NCBI RefSeq assembly: GCF_026625125.1
Contig: NZ_CP113097.1
Location: 620,001 to 684,000 of the forward strand
Source of the DNA: Pseudomonas putida
Lineage (GTDB): Bacteria > Pseudomonadota > Gammaproteobacteria > Pseudomonadales > Pseudomonadaceae
Length of the DNA stretch: 64,000 nt
Direction of reading: 5' to 3'
Below the pieces are notes generated by a model that saw nothing but the letters and a program-made list of their open reading frames with translations, was not told where the DNA came from and searched no databases. The translations under genes were made by a program, and so were the position numbers. This document shows, in pieces, positions 1 to 13,391 of this stretch (the first letter of the stretch is position 1; every line of letters starts with the position of its first letter).

Positions 1-617
1 AGGAGAAACTGGTCAGTACGCTGGGCACGTTGGCGGCCATCCGCAACTTCCTGGCCAACAGCAAGATGGTCTGGCAAGTGGCACTGGTCGGCGTGCCTTT
101 CTCACTACTCGGCGCCTACCTGGGGGCGCACCTGATCGTGTCGATCTCTCAGGAAACCGTAGGCAAGATCATTCTGGCGTTGATCCCTTTCGGCATCCTG
201 ATCTTCCTCACCCCCAAGGACCGCCCGATAGAGGAGCGGGAGCTGCCGACGCGGATGCTCTACACCGTCGTGCCATTGACCTGCCTGGCCATCGGCTTCT
301 ACGACGGCTTCTTCGGCCCAGGCACGGGCAGCATGTTCATCATCGCTTTCCACTACCTGCTGCGTATGGACCTGGTTTCCAGTTCGGCCAACTCCAAGAC
401 GTTCAACTTCGCCTCCAACATCGGTGCGCTGGTCGCATTCATCATGGCCGGCAAGGTGGTCTACCTGCTGGCGCTGCCCCTGGTGGCTTGCAACATCCTC
501 GGCAATCACATGGGCAGTGCTCTGGCGCTGCGCAAAGGCAACGACGTGGTGCGCAAGGCGCTGGTGTTTTCGATGTTGTGCCTGTTCACCAGCCTTGGCG
601 TGAAGTACCTGGTCTGA
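1..617 (+). CDS. TSUP (TauE/SafE) family permease, 3' part
   Basis: The reading frame is already open at base 1 in the frame of this protein, so this is the C-terminal part of a gene that starts upstream; the TTG at 30 is internal. Several hydrophobic helices are visible, with the family-typical stretch FYDGFFGPGTGS at about 300-335. TSUP proteins are inner-membrane carriers or exporters of sulfur-containing or small organic anions; the substrate cannot be told from sequence. It ends 25 bp before the next gene on the same strand, so co-transcription is likely. A second paralogue lies at 14334-15119. Confidence 0.85.
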   Translation, partial: EKLVSTLGTLAAIRNFLANSKMVWQVALVGVPFSLLGAYLGAHLIVSISQETVGKIILALIPFGILIFLTPKDRPIEERELPTRMLYTVVPLTCLAIGFYDGFFGPGTGSMFIIAFHYLLRMDLVSSSANSKTFNFASNIGALVAFIMAGKVVYLLALPLVACNILGNHMGSALALRKGNDVVRKALVFSMLCLFTSLGVKYLV

Positions 618-642
618 CATTACCTTCTGGGAGACAAACCTG

Positions 643-1404
643 ATGAAAACTGCATTCGTAACCGGCGCCTCTTCAGGCTTTGGCCGGGCCATATGCGCCA
701 CCCTGGTTGCCAAGGGCTACCGCGTGATCGGGGGCGCCCGCCGTATGGAAAAGCTGCAGGCGCTGGAGCAAGAACTTGGCGACAACTTCATTCCACTGGC
801 GCTTGATGTGACTGATGGGCAGTCGATCAGCGCAGCGGTGGCGCAGATCAACGAAGCTGCACCGGGCATCGATGTGCTGGTCAACAACGCAGGATTGGCG
901 CTGGGTATCGAGCGGGCCCAGGCCTGCAGCGCCGAGAACTGGCAGCGCATGATCGACACCAACATCACCGGCCTGGCCATGGTCACCCATGCGGTACTGC
1001 CGCAGATGGTGCAGGCCGACAGCGGCATGATCATCAACATCGGTTCGATTGCCGGCACCTATCCCTACCCGGGCGGCAACGTCTATGGTGCGAGCAAGGC
1101 GTTCGTGCGGCAGTTCAGCCTGAACCTGCGCGCCGATCTGGCAGGGACCCGCGTGCGGGTCAGCAACATCGAGCCAGGGCTGTGTTCCGGGACCGATTTT
1201 TCCGTGGTGCGCCTGAACGGCGACCTCAATGCGGTGGATGCCTTGTACCGCGACGTGCAAGCGATCCTGCCCGAAGACATTGCCGCCACGGTTGCGTGGA
1301 TCGCTGAGCAGCCGCCACACGTGAACATCAACACCCTCGAAATCATGCCGGTGGCGCAGAGCAGTGCGGCCTTGAATGTGGCGCGCAATCTGCCGCCTTG
1401 CTGA
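643..1404 (+). CDS. ydfG: YdfG-like NADP-dependent short-chain dehydrogenase
   Basis: 253 aa classical SDR. The N-terminal Rossmann motif TGASSGFG, the NNAG motif near residue 87 and the catalytic YGASK at about residue 147 are all present. Length and the DVTD and PGLCSGTDF segments match the YdfG group (NADP-dependent 3-hydroxy acid or L-allo-threonine dehydrogenase), which acts in the cytoplasm on small hydroxy acids. ATG start with a GGGAG ribosome binding site about 10 bp upstream. It follows the permease by 25 bp. The exact substrate is inferred from family only. Confidence 0.8.
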   Translation: MKTAFVTGASSGFGRAICATLVAKGYRVIGGARRMEKLQALEQELGDNFIPLALDVTDGQSISAAVAQINEAAPGIDVLVNNAGLALGIERAQACSAENWQRMIDTNITGLAMVTHAVLPQMVQADSGMIINIGSIAGTYPYPGGNVYGASKAFVRQFSLNLRADLAGTRVRVSNIEPGLCSGTDFSVVRLNGDLNAVDALYRDVQAILPEDIAATVAWIAEQPPHVNINTLEIMPVAQSSAALNVARNLPPC

Positions 1405-1532
1405 CTACGGTCAATCGCACTTTTGGCATTCTTGGCTAGTCTTAACGGTTGGCGGCATCACTTTGCCGCTACCGTGATGACCCGAGGCGCCGGCAAAGCC
1501 CCGAGCGCCCGAAACCTGATCAGGAGTGCACG

Positions 1533-4500
1533 ATGGACCTCAACCGTCGGCAGTTCTTCAAGGTCGCCGCTGTCGGCCTTGGAGGCTCGAGCCTGGCGGC
1601 GTTGGGCATGGCCCCGACGCCGGCCTTCGCCGAGCAGGTGCGCCACTTCAAGCTGGCGCACACCAAGGAAACCCGCAACACCTGCCCCTACTGCTCGGTC
1701 GGCTGCGGCCTGATCCTTTACAGCCAGGGCGATGCGGGCAAGAACGTCAAACAGAACATCATCCATATCGAAGGCGACGCCGACCATCCGGTGAACCGCG
1801 GCACCCTGTGCCCGAAAGGCGCCGGTCTGCTGGACTTCATCCACAGTGAGAGCCGCCTCAAGTACCCCGAAGTGCGCAAGCCGGGTAGCAAGGAGTGGGT
1901 GCGGGTGAGCTGGGACGAGGCACTCGACCGCGTTGCCGAACTGATGAAGCAGGACCGCGACGCCAACTTCATCGAAAAGAACGACCAAGGGCAAACCGTC
2001 AACCGCTGGCTTACCACCGGTTTTCTCGCTGCCTCCGCCGCCTCCAGCGAGGCCGGCTACCTGACCCACAAGGTCATCCGCGCAACTGGCATGCTGGGGT
2101 TCGATAACCAGGCACGTGTCTGACATGGCCCGACGGTGGCAAGTCTTGCCCCGACGTACGGCCGTGGCGCCATGACCAACCACTGGTCAGATATCGCCAA
2201 CGCGAATCTGGTCCTGGTGATGGGTGGCAACGCAGCAGAAGCGCACCCGTGCGGCTTCAAGTGGGTGACCGAGGCCAAGGCGCACAACAAGGCGCGGCTG
2301 ATCGTGGTCGACCCGCGGTTTACCCGTACCGCCTCGGTGGCGGACTACTACGCGCCGATTCGTACCGGCAGCGATATCGCCTTCATGGGCGGGCTGATCA
2401 ATTACCTGCTGAGCACTGACAAGATCCAGCACGAGTACGTGCGCAACTACACCGACGTGTCGTTCATCGTCAAAGAAAGCTATGGCTTCGAAGACGGGCT
2501 GTTCAGTGGCTACGACGCCGCCAAGCGCGTGTATGCCGACAAGTCCGGTTGGGGTTACGAACTGGGCGAAGACGGTTTCGCCAAGGTCGACCCGACCCTG
2601 CAGCACCCGCGTTGCGTGTTCCAGTTGATGAAGCAGCATTACAGCCGCTATACCCCGGAACTGGCGAGCATGACCTGTGGCATGCCGCAGGACGCCATGA
2701 TGAAGATCTGGGAAGAAATCGCCACCTGCTCGGTACCGGGCAAGACCATGACGATTCTCTATGCACTGGGCTGGACGCAGCATTCGATCGGCGCTCAGAT
2801 CATCCGCAGTGCGGCCATGGTCCAGTTGCTGCTGGGCAACGTCGGTATGCCGGGTGGCGGGGTCAATGCCTTGCGCGGGCATTCCAACATCCAGGGGCTG
2901 ACCGACCTTGGCTTGCTCTCCAACTCGCTACCGGGCTACTTGAGCCTGCCTGGCGATGCCGAGCAGGACTATGCCGCCTACATCGACAAGCGGGCTTCCA
3001 AGCCGCTGCGCCCTGGGCAGCTGTCCTACTGGCAGAACTACGGCAAGTTCCATGTCAGCCTGATGAAGGCCTGGTATGGCGCCAATGCCACGGCAGACAA
3101 CAACTGGGGTTACGACTGGTTGCCCAAGCTCGATGTGCCGGCCTATGACGTGCTGCGCATGTTCGAAATGATGGGCCAAGGCAAGGTCAACGGTTACCTC
3201 TGCCAAGGTTTCAACCCGATCGCCGCATTGCCCGACAAGAACCGCGTGACCGCGGCATTGGGCAAGCTCAAGTGGCTGGTGGTCATGGACCCGCTGGCCA
3301 CCGAGACCTCGGAGTTCTGGCGTAATGCCGGGCCCTTCAATGACGTCGACACGGCAAATATCCAGACCGAAGTGATCCGCCTGCCCACCACCTGTTTCGC
3401 CGAGGAAGATGGATCGCTGGTCAACAGCAGCCGCTGGCTGCAGTGGCACTGGAAGGGCGCCGACGGCCCGGGCGAGACCCGCACCGACGTGCAGATCATG
3501 AGCGAGTTGTTCCTGCGCATGCGCCAGCGCTACCAGACCGAGGGCGGCACTTACCCTGACCCGATCCTGAACATCAGTTGGCCCTACAAGCTGGCGGACG
3601 AGCCGTCCCCGGAGGAACTGGCCAAGGAAATGAACGGCTGGGCGGTCACTGATGTGACCGATCCGACCGGTACGCTGATCAAGGCCGGGCAACAGTTGGC
3701 AGGCTTCGGCCAGCTCAAGGACGACGGCAGCACAGCGTCCGGCTGCTGGATCTTCGCCGGCTGCTGGACCGAGCAGGGCAACCAGATGGCCCGGCGTGAC
3801 AACAGCGACCCCTACGGCATGCATCAGGTGCAGAACTGGGCCTGGGCCTGGCCGGCCAACCGCCGCATCCTCTACAACCGTGCCTCCAGCGACCTGCAAG
3901 GCAAGCCCTGGGACCCGGAGAAAAAGCGCCTGGTATGGTGGAACGGCAAGGCCTGGACCGGCACCGACGTGCCCGACTTCAAGGTCGATTCGCCACCGGA
4001 AGCGGGCATGAACCCGTTCATCATGAACCCCGAGGGCGTCGCACGGTTCTTTGCCATCGACAAGATGGCCGAAGGGCCATTCCCCGAGCACTATGAGCCG
4101 TTCGAGACGCCGATCGGCATCAACCCACTGCACCCGAAGAACAACAAGGCCACCAGCAACCCGGCCGGGCGGATCTTCGATTCGGTGTGGGACACCCTCG
4201 GCAAGCACGACGAATTCCCCTATGCGGCAACGACCTACCGTTTGACCGAGCACTTTCACTTCTGGAGCAAGCATTGCCGGCTCAACGCCATTGCCCAGCC
4301 CGAGCAGTTCGTCGAGATCGGTGAGGTGCTGGCCAACGAGAAGGGCATCAAGGCGGGGGACCGGGTGCGGGTGTCGAGCAAGCGCGGGCATATCGAGGCG
4401 GTGGCGGTGGTGACCAAGCGGATTCGCCCGCTGCAGGTCAACAACCAGACCGTGCACCAGGTCGGCATCCCCTTGCACTGGGGCTTCACCGGCGCGACGC

Positions 4501-4601
4501 GGCACGGTTATCTGACCAACACCTTGGTGCCCTTCCTCGGTGACGGCAACACGCAGACGCCGGAGTCCAAGTCGTTCCTCGTCAAAGTGGAGAAAATCTG
4601 A
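1533..4601 (+). CDS. fdoG: Formate dehydrogenase-N/O alpha subunit, selenoprotein
   Basis: 1022 aa periplasmic molybdopterin (bis-MGD) catalytic subunit that oxidises formate to CO2. The ATG at 1533 opens a Tat signal peptide (RRQFFK at residues 5-10, cleavage after AFA near 33). A [4Fe-4S] site follows: C51, C54, C58 and C93. An in-frame TGA at 2121-2123 is codon 197 and is read as selenocysteine: the frame continues unbroken to 4601, the flanks read ARV-U-HGPTVAS, and a SECIS-like hairpin lies just downstream. It overlaps the next gene by one base. The complete selenocysteine machinery follows in the same cluster, which supports recoding rather than a broken gene. Confidence 0.95.
2121..2160 (+). 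promoter_or_regulatory. Selenocysteine UGA codon with bacterial SECIS hairpin
   Basis: The TGA at 2121 is followed 14 bases later by GGCAAGTCTTGCC, which folds as GGCA/TGCC around an AGTCT loop. This matches the layout of bacterial SECIS elements in formate dehydrogenase mRNAs, where SelB binds the apical loop with its bulged U. The outer stem is weaker. Position and loop sequence agree with fdnG/fdoG SECIS elements. Confidence 0.85.
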
Positions 4602-5557
4602 TGGCCAGCCAAGACATCATTGCCCGCTCGGCCACCACCACCGTACCCCCTTCGGTACGCCAGCAAGAGGAAGTCGCCAAGCTGATCGACACCACCAAAT
4701 GCATCGGCTGCAAAGCGTGCCAGGTGGCGTGTTCGGAGTGGAACGAGCTGCGTGACGAGGTGGGCCATAACCACGGCACCTACGACAACCCCCAGGACCT
4801 GACGGCCGAAACCTGGACCCTGATGCGCTTCACCGAACACGAGCGCGACGATGGCAACCTGGAGTGGCTGATCCGCAAGGACGGCTGCATGCACTGCGCC
4901 GAGCCAGGTTGCCTGAAGGCCTGCCCCAGCCCGGGAGCGATCATCAAGCACGCCAACGGCATCGTCGATTTCAACCAGGACCACTGCATCGGCTGTGGCT
5001 ATTGCATCACTGGCTGCCCGTTCAACATTCCGCGCATCTCGCAGAAAGACCACAAGGCCTACAAGTGCTCGCTGTGTTCCGACCGAGTGAGCGTGGGCCT
5101 GGAGCCTGCCTGCGTGAAAACCTGCCCGACCGGCGCGATCGTCTTCGGCAGCAAGGACGAAATGAAGGTGCATGCCGCCGAACGCATCGTCGACCTCAAA
5201 TCGCGTGGCTACGACAACGCCGGGCTCTACGACCCGGACGGCGTCGGCGGCACGCACGTGATGTATGTATTGCACCATGCCGATACGCCCAGGCTGTATG
5301 CCGGCCTGCCGGACCAGCCGGTGATCAGCCCGCTGGTGGGCTTGTGGAAGGGCATCACCAAGCCCCTGGCGCTGCTGGCGATGGGCGCGGCGGTGCTGGC
5401 CGGGTTCTTCCACTATGTGCGGGTTGGCCCGCAGCGGGTCGAGGAGGACGAACACCGCAACCCCGCGCCACCTGATGACAGCGTGCACCAGGTGGACCCC
5501 GCGGTGCATGTCTATGATCCGAAGCAGCCCGGTGGGCAAGGGGAGCAGCGGCCATGA
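4601..5557 (+). CDS. fdoH: Formate dehydrogenase iron-sulfur (beta) subunit
   Basis: 318 aa electron-transfer subunit. Four cysteine clusters of the 4Fe-4S type are visible: [11 protein letters not shown] near residue 34, [14 protein letters not shown] near 97, [12 protein letters not shown] near 130 and CSLCSDR...CVKTCP near 155. A C-terminal transmembrane helix (about residues 250-270) anchors it to the periplasmic face of the inner membrane. It carries electrons from FdoG to cytochrome FdoI. The start codon overlaps the fdoG stop (TGATG) and the end overlaps fdoI by 4 bp, so the three are translationally coupled. Confidence 0.95.
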   Translation: MASQDIIARSATTTVPPSVRQQEEVAKLIDTTKCIGCKACQVACSEWNELRDEVGHNHGTYDNPQDLTAETWTLMRFTEHERDDGNLEWLIRKDGCMHCAEPGCLKACPSPGAIIKHANGIVDFNQDHCIGCGYCITGCPFNIPRISQKDHKAYKCSLCSDRVSVGLEPACVKTCPTGAIVFGSKDEMKVHAAERIVDLKSRGYDNAGLYDPDGVGGTHVMYVLHHADTPRLYAGLPDQPVISPLVGLWKGITKPLALLAMGAAVLAGFFHYVRVGPQRVEEDEHRNPAPPDDSVHQVDPAVHVYDPKQPGGQGEQRP

Positions 5558-6210
5558 ACGACGGAAAACCCATATTGCGTTACAACGCCAACGAGCGTAC
5601 CAACCACTGGATCGTCGCCATCCTGTTCGTGCTGGCCGGGCTTTCTGGGCTGGCGCTGTTCCATCCGGCGCTGTTCTGGCTCAGCCATCTGTTCGGCGGG
5701 GGGCCGTGGACACGGATCTTGCACCCCTTCATCGGGGTGGCCATGTTCGTGTTCTTTCTGTTCCTGGTGGTGCGTTTCTGGCGCGCCAACTTCATCACTG
5801 CCAACGACCGCCTGTGGCTGCGCCGCATCGACCGGGTGATGCTCAACAAAGAGGAGGGCGTGCCGCCGATCGGCAAGTACAACGCTGGCCAGAAGCTGCT
5901 GTTCTGGACGCTGTTGGTGTGCATGCTGGTGTTGCTGCTCAGCGGCCTGGTGATCTGGCGCGCGTATTTCAGCCATTTCTTCGACATCGGTTCGATCCGC
6001 CTGGCGTCGTTGGCCCATGCGCTGGCGGGCTTCGTGCTGATCCTCAGCATCATCGTGCACATCTACGCCGGTATCTGGATCAAGGGCTCGATCGGCGCCA
6101 TGCTGCATGGCTGGGTCAGCCGCGCCTGGGCACGCAAGCACCATCAGTTGTGGTATCGCGAAGTGACCGGCGACAAGACGCCGAGTGATCATGGACGTAA
6201 AGAAGGATGA
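5554..6210 (+). CDS. fdoI: Formate dehydrogenase cytochrome b556 (gamma) subunit
   Basis: 218 aa membrane protein with four hydrophobic helices, carrying haem b and passing electrons from the Fe-S subunit to quinone. Histidines in NHW near residue 17, in the segment LHPFIG and in the fourth helix (IIVHIYAG) fit haem ligation in FdnI/FdoI. Start ATGA-overlaps fdoH. Complete length for the family, no sign of damage. Confidence 0.93.
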   Translation: MNDGKPILRYNANERTNHWIVAILFVLAGLSGLALFHPALFWLSHLFGGGPWTRILHPFIGVAMFVFFLFLVVRFWRANFITANDRLWLRRIDRVMLNKEEGVPPIGKYNAGQKLLFWTLLVCMLVLLLSGLVIWRAYFSHFFDIGSIRLASLAHALAGFVLILSIIVHIYAGIWIKGSIGAMLHGWVSRAWARKHHQLWYREVTGDKTPSDHGRKEG

Positions 6211-6214
6211 AGGC

Positions 6215-7141
6215 TTGAGCACGATACTCGAACCGGGGCAGATCGAAGCGTCGGCGGTGATGCCGCCGTTCTTGCACCTGCCGCCCGCCAACCTGTTCGA
6301 ACTGCGCGCCGTGCGCCTCGAGCAGCTCGCTGCAGGGCATGCCCTTGGCGACTATTTGCGTCTGGTCGCACGGCTGTGTCGCATTCAGCAGCAGCTTGTG
6401 GATAACCCGCCTGGTGCTTTGCCAGTGGCCGATGACCGGCAGCGCCTGTGCATAAGTCATGGCTTGCCACCCCTGGCAGCCGATGGCCTGGTGCGCGAGG
6501 GGCCATGGCTGGTGTGGTTGCAGGCGCTGCTCGACCGGTTCGACGATGAGGCCGATGGCCCTTTGGCGGCAGCCTTGCAGGCACTGCGCGGCAGTGACGA
6601 CCGCCAGCGCAAAGGCTGGGGGGCCGCATTACTGGCAGGGCAGTACGACGCTGTGCCCGTAGCCCTGGTGCCGTTTCTGGGGGCCGCCCTGCAGGCGGCG
6701 TGGTCCAGCTGGTTGCTGGAGCTACCGTCACCTGAACTCAAGCCATCGGGCAGCCAGGCCCAGTGCCCGGCCTGTGGTTCGCCGGCCATGGCCGGGGTGG
6801 TACGTAACCGTGGCAAGCACAACGGCCTGCGTTATCTGGCGTGCTCGTTGTGTGCCTGCGAGTGGCATGTGGTGCGGGTCAAGTGCGTGTACTGCGAGGC
6901 GAGCAAGGGTTTGCGCTACACCAGCCTGGAGGATGACCGCCATGCGCCGGGCAAGGCGCCGCTGCGGGCTGAATGCTGCCCGGGGTGCAATACCTACCTG
7001 AAGCAGAATTATCTTGAGAACGACGCTGCTGCCGAGCCGTTGGCCGATGATCTGGCCAGCCTGGCACTGGATATCCGCTTGGACGAGGAGGGCTTTCATC
7101 GGCTGGCACCCAACCTGATGCTGGCGCCGGGTGGTGGGTGA
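6215..7141 (+). CDS. fdhE: Formate dehydrogenase accessory protein FdhE
   Basis: About 308 aa cytoplasmic maturation factor required for active formate dehydrogenase. The C-terminal half has rubredoxin-like zinc pairs (CPACGS, CSLCAC, CVYC, CCPGC) characteristic of FdhE. Start choice: in-frame GTG at 6185 and ATG at 6191 lie inside fdoI, whereas TTG at 6215 follows an AAGGATGAAGG ribosome binding site and begins at the conserved STILEPGQ segment, so TTG is preferred. It sits between the structural genes and the selenocysteine genes. Confidence 0.88.
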   Translation: MSTILEPGQIEASAVMPPFLHLPPANLFELRAVRLEQLAAGHALGDYLRLVARLCRIQQQLVDNPPGALPVADDRQRLCISHGLPPLAADGLVREGPWLVWLQALLDRFDDEADGPLAAALQALRGSDDRQRKGWGAALLAGQYDAVPVALVPFLGAALQAAWSSWLLELPSPELKPSGSQAQCPACGSPAMAGVVRNRGKHNGLRYLACSLCACEWHVVRVKCVYCEASKGLRYTSLEDDRHAPGKAPLRAECCPGCNTYLKQNYLENDAAAEPLADDLASLALDIRLDEEGFHRLAPNLMLAPGGG

Positions 7142-7165
7142 GTGTCTACACTGCACAATTGAGTT

Positions 7166-7222
7166 GCCCTCATCGCCGCAAGCCGGCTCCCACCAAGCGC
7201 CGGCTTGCCGGCGATGAGGGCC
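7166..7222. repeat. Paired inverted REP elements
   Basis: Two REP cores in opposite orientation (CGCAAGCCGGCTCCCACC and CGCCGGCTTGCCGGCGATG) fill the gap between fdhE and selA and can fold into one large hairpin. REP pairs of this kind often sit after a gene and may stabilise or stop transcripts. Confidence 0.8.
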
Positions 7223-7244
7223 GAACAGACAATGGATAAGGTAG

Positions 7245-10597
<3,353 letters not shown>

Positions 10598-10603
10598 GTT
10601 CAA

Positions 10604-10699
10604 GGAAGGCAATCGCGCCCGGTGGCGCGGCCGGGCTTCAAACCCGGTTGGGGACGGCAGCCGTTCCCGGGCAGGTTCGACTCCCGCTGCCTTCCGCCA
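10604..10699 (+). tRNA. selC: tRNA-Sec (anticodon TCA)
   Basis: A 96-nt tRNA with an encoded CCA (10697-10699). The acceptor stem is 8 bp (GGAAGGCA with TGCCTTCC), as in bacterial tRNA-Sec. The anticodon stem CCGGG/CCCGG closes a seven-base loop with TCA at 10638-10640. A long variable arm and the GGTTCGACTCC T-arm follow. It lies 6 bp after selB, completing the Sec cassette. Confidence 0.95.
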
Positions 10700-10708
10700 A
10701 TTTCCTGG

Positions 10709-11698
10709 TCACGCGCGCTCGCCGCACAGGTCCAGCGCAAACCACGGCTCTGCAGCCTCTGCATCCAGCCCCGCGCCCAGCAGCGCAAACAGCTTGCCCA
10801 GCGCCGCCTCACGGGTCATGCCTCCGCCACTGACCAGGCCGGCACCACGCAGGCGGTTGCCCGCCGCATAGGTATCGAACACCACCGAACCCTCTGGGCA
10901 CTGGCTGATGGCAACCAGCATCACCCCACGTTGGCGCGCAGAGCGCAGCACGTCGAGCAGAGCCTGGTCATCCGATGGCCCGGTGCCGCTGCCGTAACAC
11001 TCCAGCAGCAGCCCTTGCACCCCGGTGTCGAGCAGCGCACGCAGGTGTTCGGCCTGCAACCCCGGGAATACCGGCATCACGGCGAGGTTCACCGGCTGGC
11101 GCTGCTGGCGATAACCCAGCTCGGCCGGTACGTTGTTCGCCCGTTCGCCTTCACGATGACGCGGCAACGCGGCGAAGGCGTCGAACGCTTCGCTGCGAAG
11201 CTTCGAGGCGCGGCAGCCCGGCAGCAGCTGGCCATGGAAGTACAGCTGTACGCCATCCTCAAGGCCTTGTTCGAACTGGTGCAGGGCACCGCACAGGTTG
11301 TCCCAGGCATCACTGCCCGGTGCACCGGCCGGCAACATAGACCCGGTCAGCAGTACGGGTACCGGCAGGCCCAGCAGCAGGAACGACAACGCCGCCGCGC
11401 TGTGGGCGAGGGTATCGGTGCCATGCAGCACCAGCACGCCATCGTGGCCGTCATTGTCCACTGCATCGACGATGGCATCACGCATTGCCAGCCAGTTGTG
11501 CTGCTGCATGTTGGCACTGTCGAGCAGTGGGTTCATTTCCTGCAGCGTCCACTGCAGCTGGGGTGCATCGCTCAGTTGGGCGAAGTGTTCGCGCATTCGC
11601 GCATCGAAACCACCGGCCGGTGCCAGCCCTTCGGCGGTTTCGAGCATGCCGATGGTGCCCCCGGTGTAGAGGACGAGAAGATTCTTGACTGCACGCAT
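10709..11698 (-). CDS. ansA: L-asparaginase (type I-like)
   Basis: About 329 aa. The N-terminal YTGGTIGM carries the first nucleophilic Thr and the HGTDTLAHSA segment carries the second Thr-Asp pair, the classical asparaginase/glutaminase signature. No signal peptide is seen, so it is probably cytoplasmic. ATG at 11698 (MRAVKNLLVLYTGG) is favoured over ATG at 11707; neither has a strong ribosome binding site. It is convergent with selB-selC and ends 10 bp after tRNA-Sec. A glutaminase side activity cannot be excluded. Confidence 0.85.
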   Translation of the reverse strand: MRAVKNLLVLYTGGTIGMLETAEGLAPAGGFDARMREHFAQLSDAPQLQWTLQEMNPLLDSANMQQHNWLAMRDAIVDAVDNDGHDGVLVLHGTDTLAHSAAALSFLLLGLPVPVLLTGSMLPAGAPGSDAWDNLCGALHQFEQGLEDGVQLYFHGQLLPGCRASKLRSEAFDAFAALPRHREGERANNVPAELGYRQQRQPVNLAVMPVFPGLQAEHLRALLDTGVQGLLLECYGSGTGPSDDQALLDVLRSARQRGVMLVAISQCPEGSVVFDTYAAGNRLRGAGLVSGGGMTREAALGKLFALLGAGLDAEAAEPWFALDLCGERA

Positions 11699-11731
11699 GG
11701 AAAGCATCCGTAGCGGTGAGCGGAGAGTAGG

Positions 11732-11756
11732 CAGCCGCCCGCGAATGGGGCGGCTG
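11732..11756 (-). terminator. Possible terminator hairpin after the AGCS gene
   Basis: CAGCCGCCC and GGGCGGCTG form a perfect 9-bp stem with a 7-base loop, 15 bp past the stop of the symporter gene on the minus strand. There is no clear U-run, so termination is uncertain. Confidence 0.4.
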
Positions 11757-11770
11757 GGCAGGCGAGGATA

Positions 11771-13213
11771 TCAGCGCTGCGGCTGAACTTGGCCGACGGT
11801 CGTGTCAGCGGCAGTTTCGGCCTGAGGATTGGCCGGCCAGGCGTCGCGGTCCAGGTCCAGGTCGGCGAATTTGCTCGAGTCGAACACAGGCTGCTTGATG
11901 CCGGCTTTGCGCTGGTCATCGTAATCGCGCATCACGCGCAAGCCGACCTTGAACAGCAGGGCCAGGGCGACCAGGTTGACGAAGGCCAGGCAGGTCATGG
12001 TGATGTCGGCGAATGCGAACACGGTCGTCAGGTCCTGTACCGAGCCCCATACCACCAGCGCCAGCACCAGGCCACGGAACACCAGCAATACCATGCGGTT
12101 GCGGCTGAGGAACTGCAGGCTGTTTTCACCCAGGTAGTAGTTGTAGAGGATGCAGGTGAAGACGAACAGCGACAGCGCGACGCTGACGAACAGGCGGCCC
12201 CAGTCACCGACCACCGCGGCCAGCGAGTTCTGGGTCAGGACGATACCGTCACCTTCGAAGCCCGGGGTATAGAAGCCAGACAGCAGGATCAGCAGGGCGG
12301 TGCAGGTGCAGATCAGGAAGGTGTCGAGGAACACGCTGAATGCCTGGACCACGCCTTGTGCGCCCGGGTGTTTCACAGCTGCCACGGCAGCAACGTTGGG
12401 CGCACTGCCCAAGCCTGCTTCGTTGGCGAACACGCCGCGCTTCACGCCCATGACGATGGCGCTGCCGAGCAGGCCGGCGAATGCAGGGTCCAGACCGAAG
12501 GCGCTCTTGAAGATGGTTTCCAGCATGGCCGGCACGTGTTCGATCTGGGTGCCGATCACGTACAGGGTTACGGCGATGTAGGCCAGGGTCTTGACCGGTA
12601 CCAGCAGGTCGGAGACCGCAGCGATACGCTTGATGCCACCCAGGAACACGATGGCCAGCAGCACCGCCAGGGCGATACCGGTGTGGCTTGGGTCAAAGCC
12701 GAAAGCGTTCTGTAGCGAGTGTGTCACGGTGTACGACTGCAGGCCCATGAAGGCGAAGCCGTAGGTGACCAGCAGCAGGATCGAGAACACGATGGCCATG
12801 CTCCTGAGCTTCAGGCCGTGCAGGATGTAGTAGGCCGGGCCACCACGGTACAGGCCATCGCCATCGGCGCGCTTGTATACCTGGGCCAGGGTGCATTCGA
12901 AGAAGCTGCTGGCCATGCCCACCAAGGCGGTGACCCACATCCAGAACACGGCGCCCGGGCCACCCAGGGTCACGGCGATGCCGACACCGGCGATGTTACC
13001 GGCGCCGACGCGGCCGGCCAGGCTCAGCATCAGGGCCTGGAAGGAGCTCAACTGGCCTGCCTGGCCACGCAGCGATTCCTTGAACACACTGAACATGTGG
13101 GCGAAATGGCGGAACTGTACGAACCGCGAGCGGATGGTGAAGTAACCGCCGAGACCGACGATCAGCACGATGAGAAGCTTCCCCGAAAGGAAATCGTTGA
13201 GTGCTTCGAGCAT
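11771..13213 (-). CDS. AGCS family sodium:alanine/glycine symporter
   Basis: 480 aa inner-membrane protein with about ten or eleven hydrophobic helices. The segments GRVGAGNIAGVG and NEAGLGSAPN (NEAG motif) are hallmarks of Na+/alanine symporters (AlsT/AgcS/DagA). ATG at 13213 has a GAGGTC ribosome binding site; the longer frame to 13306 runs into the intergenic region and is rejected. It lies behind the asparaginase gene's promoter region on the same strand. The divergent XRE regulator at 13392 may control it, which is inference. Confidence 0.88.
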   Translation of the reverse strand: MLEALNDFLSGKLLIVLIVGLGGYFTIRSRFVQFRHFAHMFSVFKESLRGQAGQLSSFQALMLSLAGRVGAGNIAGVGIAVTLGGPGAVFWMWVTALVGMASSFFECTLAQVYKRADGDGLYRGGPAYYILHGLKLRSMAIVFSILLLVTYGFAFMGLQSYTVTHSLQNAFGFDPSHTGIALAVLLAIVFLGGIKRIAAVSDLLVPVKTLAYIAVTLYVIGTQIEHVPAMLETIFKSAFGLDPAFAGLLGSAIVMGVKRGVFANEAGLGSAPNVAAVAAVKHPGAQGVVQAFSVFLDTFLICTCTALLILLSGFYTPGFEGDGIVLTQNSLAAVVGDWGRLFVSVALSLFVFTCILYNYYLGENSLQFLSRNRMVLLVFRGLVLALVVWGSVQDLTTVFAFADITMTCLAFVNLVALALLFKVGLRVMRDYDDQRKAGIKQPVFDSSKFADLDLDRDAWPANPQAETAADTTVGQVQPQR

Positions 13214-13354
13214 TGGAAAATGACCTCGATTCTTATTCTTCGCGTGGAAAGACCAGCGGACGGCAGGCGCACCGCTATCGTTGGGGCGCATGGTTGGCCA
13301 TGACAAGAGTGGTTACAATTTCGCGGGTTGCTCTGAGTTGATGCGACTTGATGC

Positions 13355-13360
13355 TACACT
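13355..13360 (+). promoter_or_regulatory. Possible extended -10 promoter for the XRE regulator gene
   Basis: TGCTACACT reads as an extended -10 (TGn plus TACACT), 32 bp upstream of the regulator ATG. No good -35 at normal spacing is seen. Confidence 0.35.
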
Positions 13361-13391
13361 TGCGCCATTCGCGTCACCCTGGATGCCTAAA

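Noticed and set aside
2121..2123. In-frame stop splitting fdoG into two ORFs, suggesting a pseudogene
   Set aside because: The codon sits at the conserved selenocysteine position, is followed by a SECIS hairpin, and selA, selB and tRNA-Sec are adjacent.
2928..4505. 525-codon open frame antisense to fdoG
   Set aside because: Same reasoning: a shadow frame of a well-supported gene.
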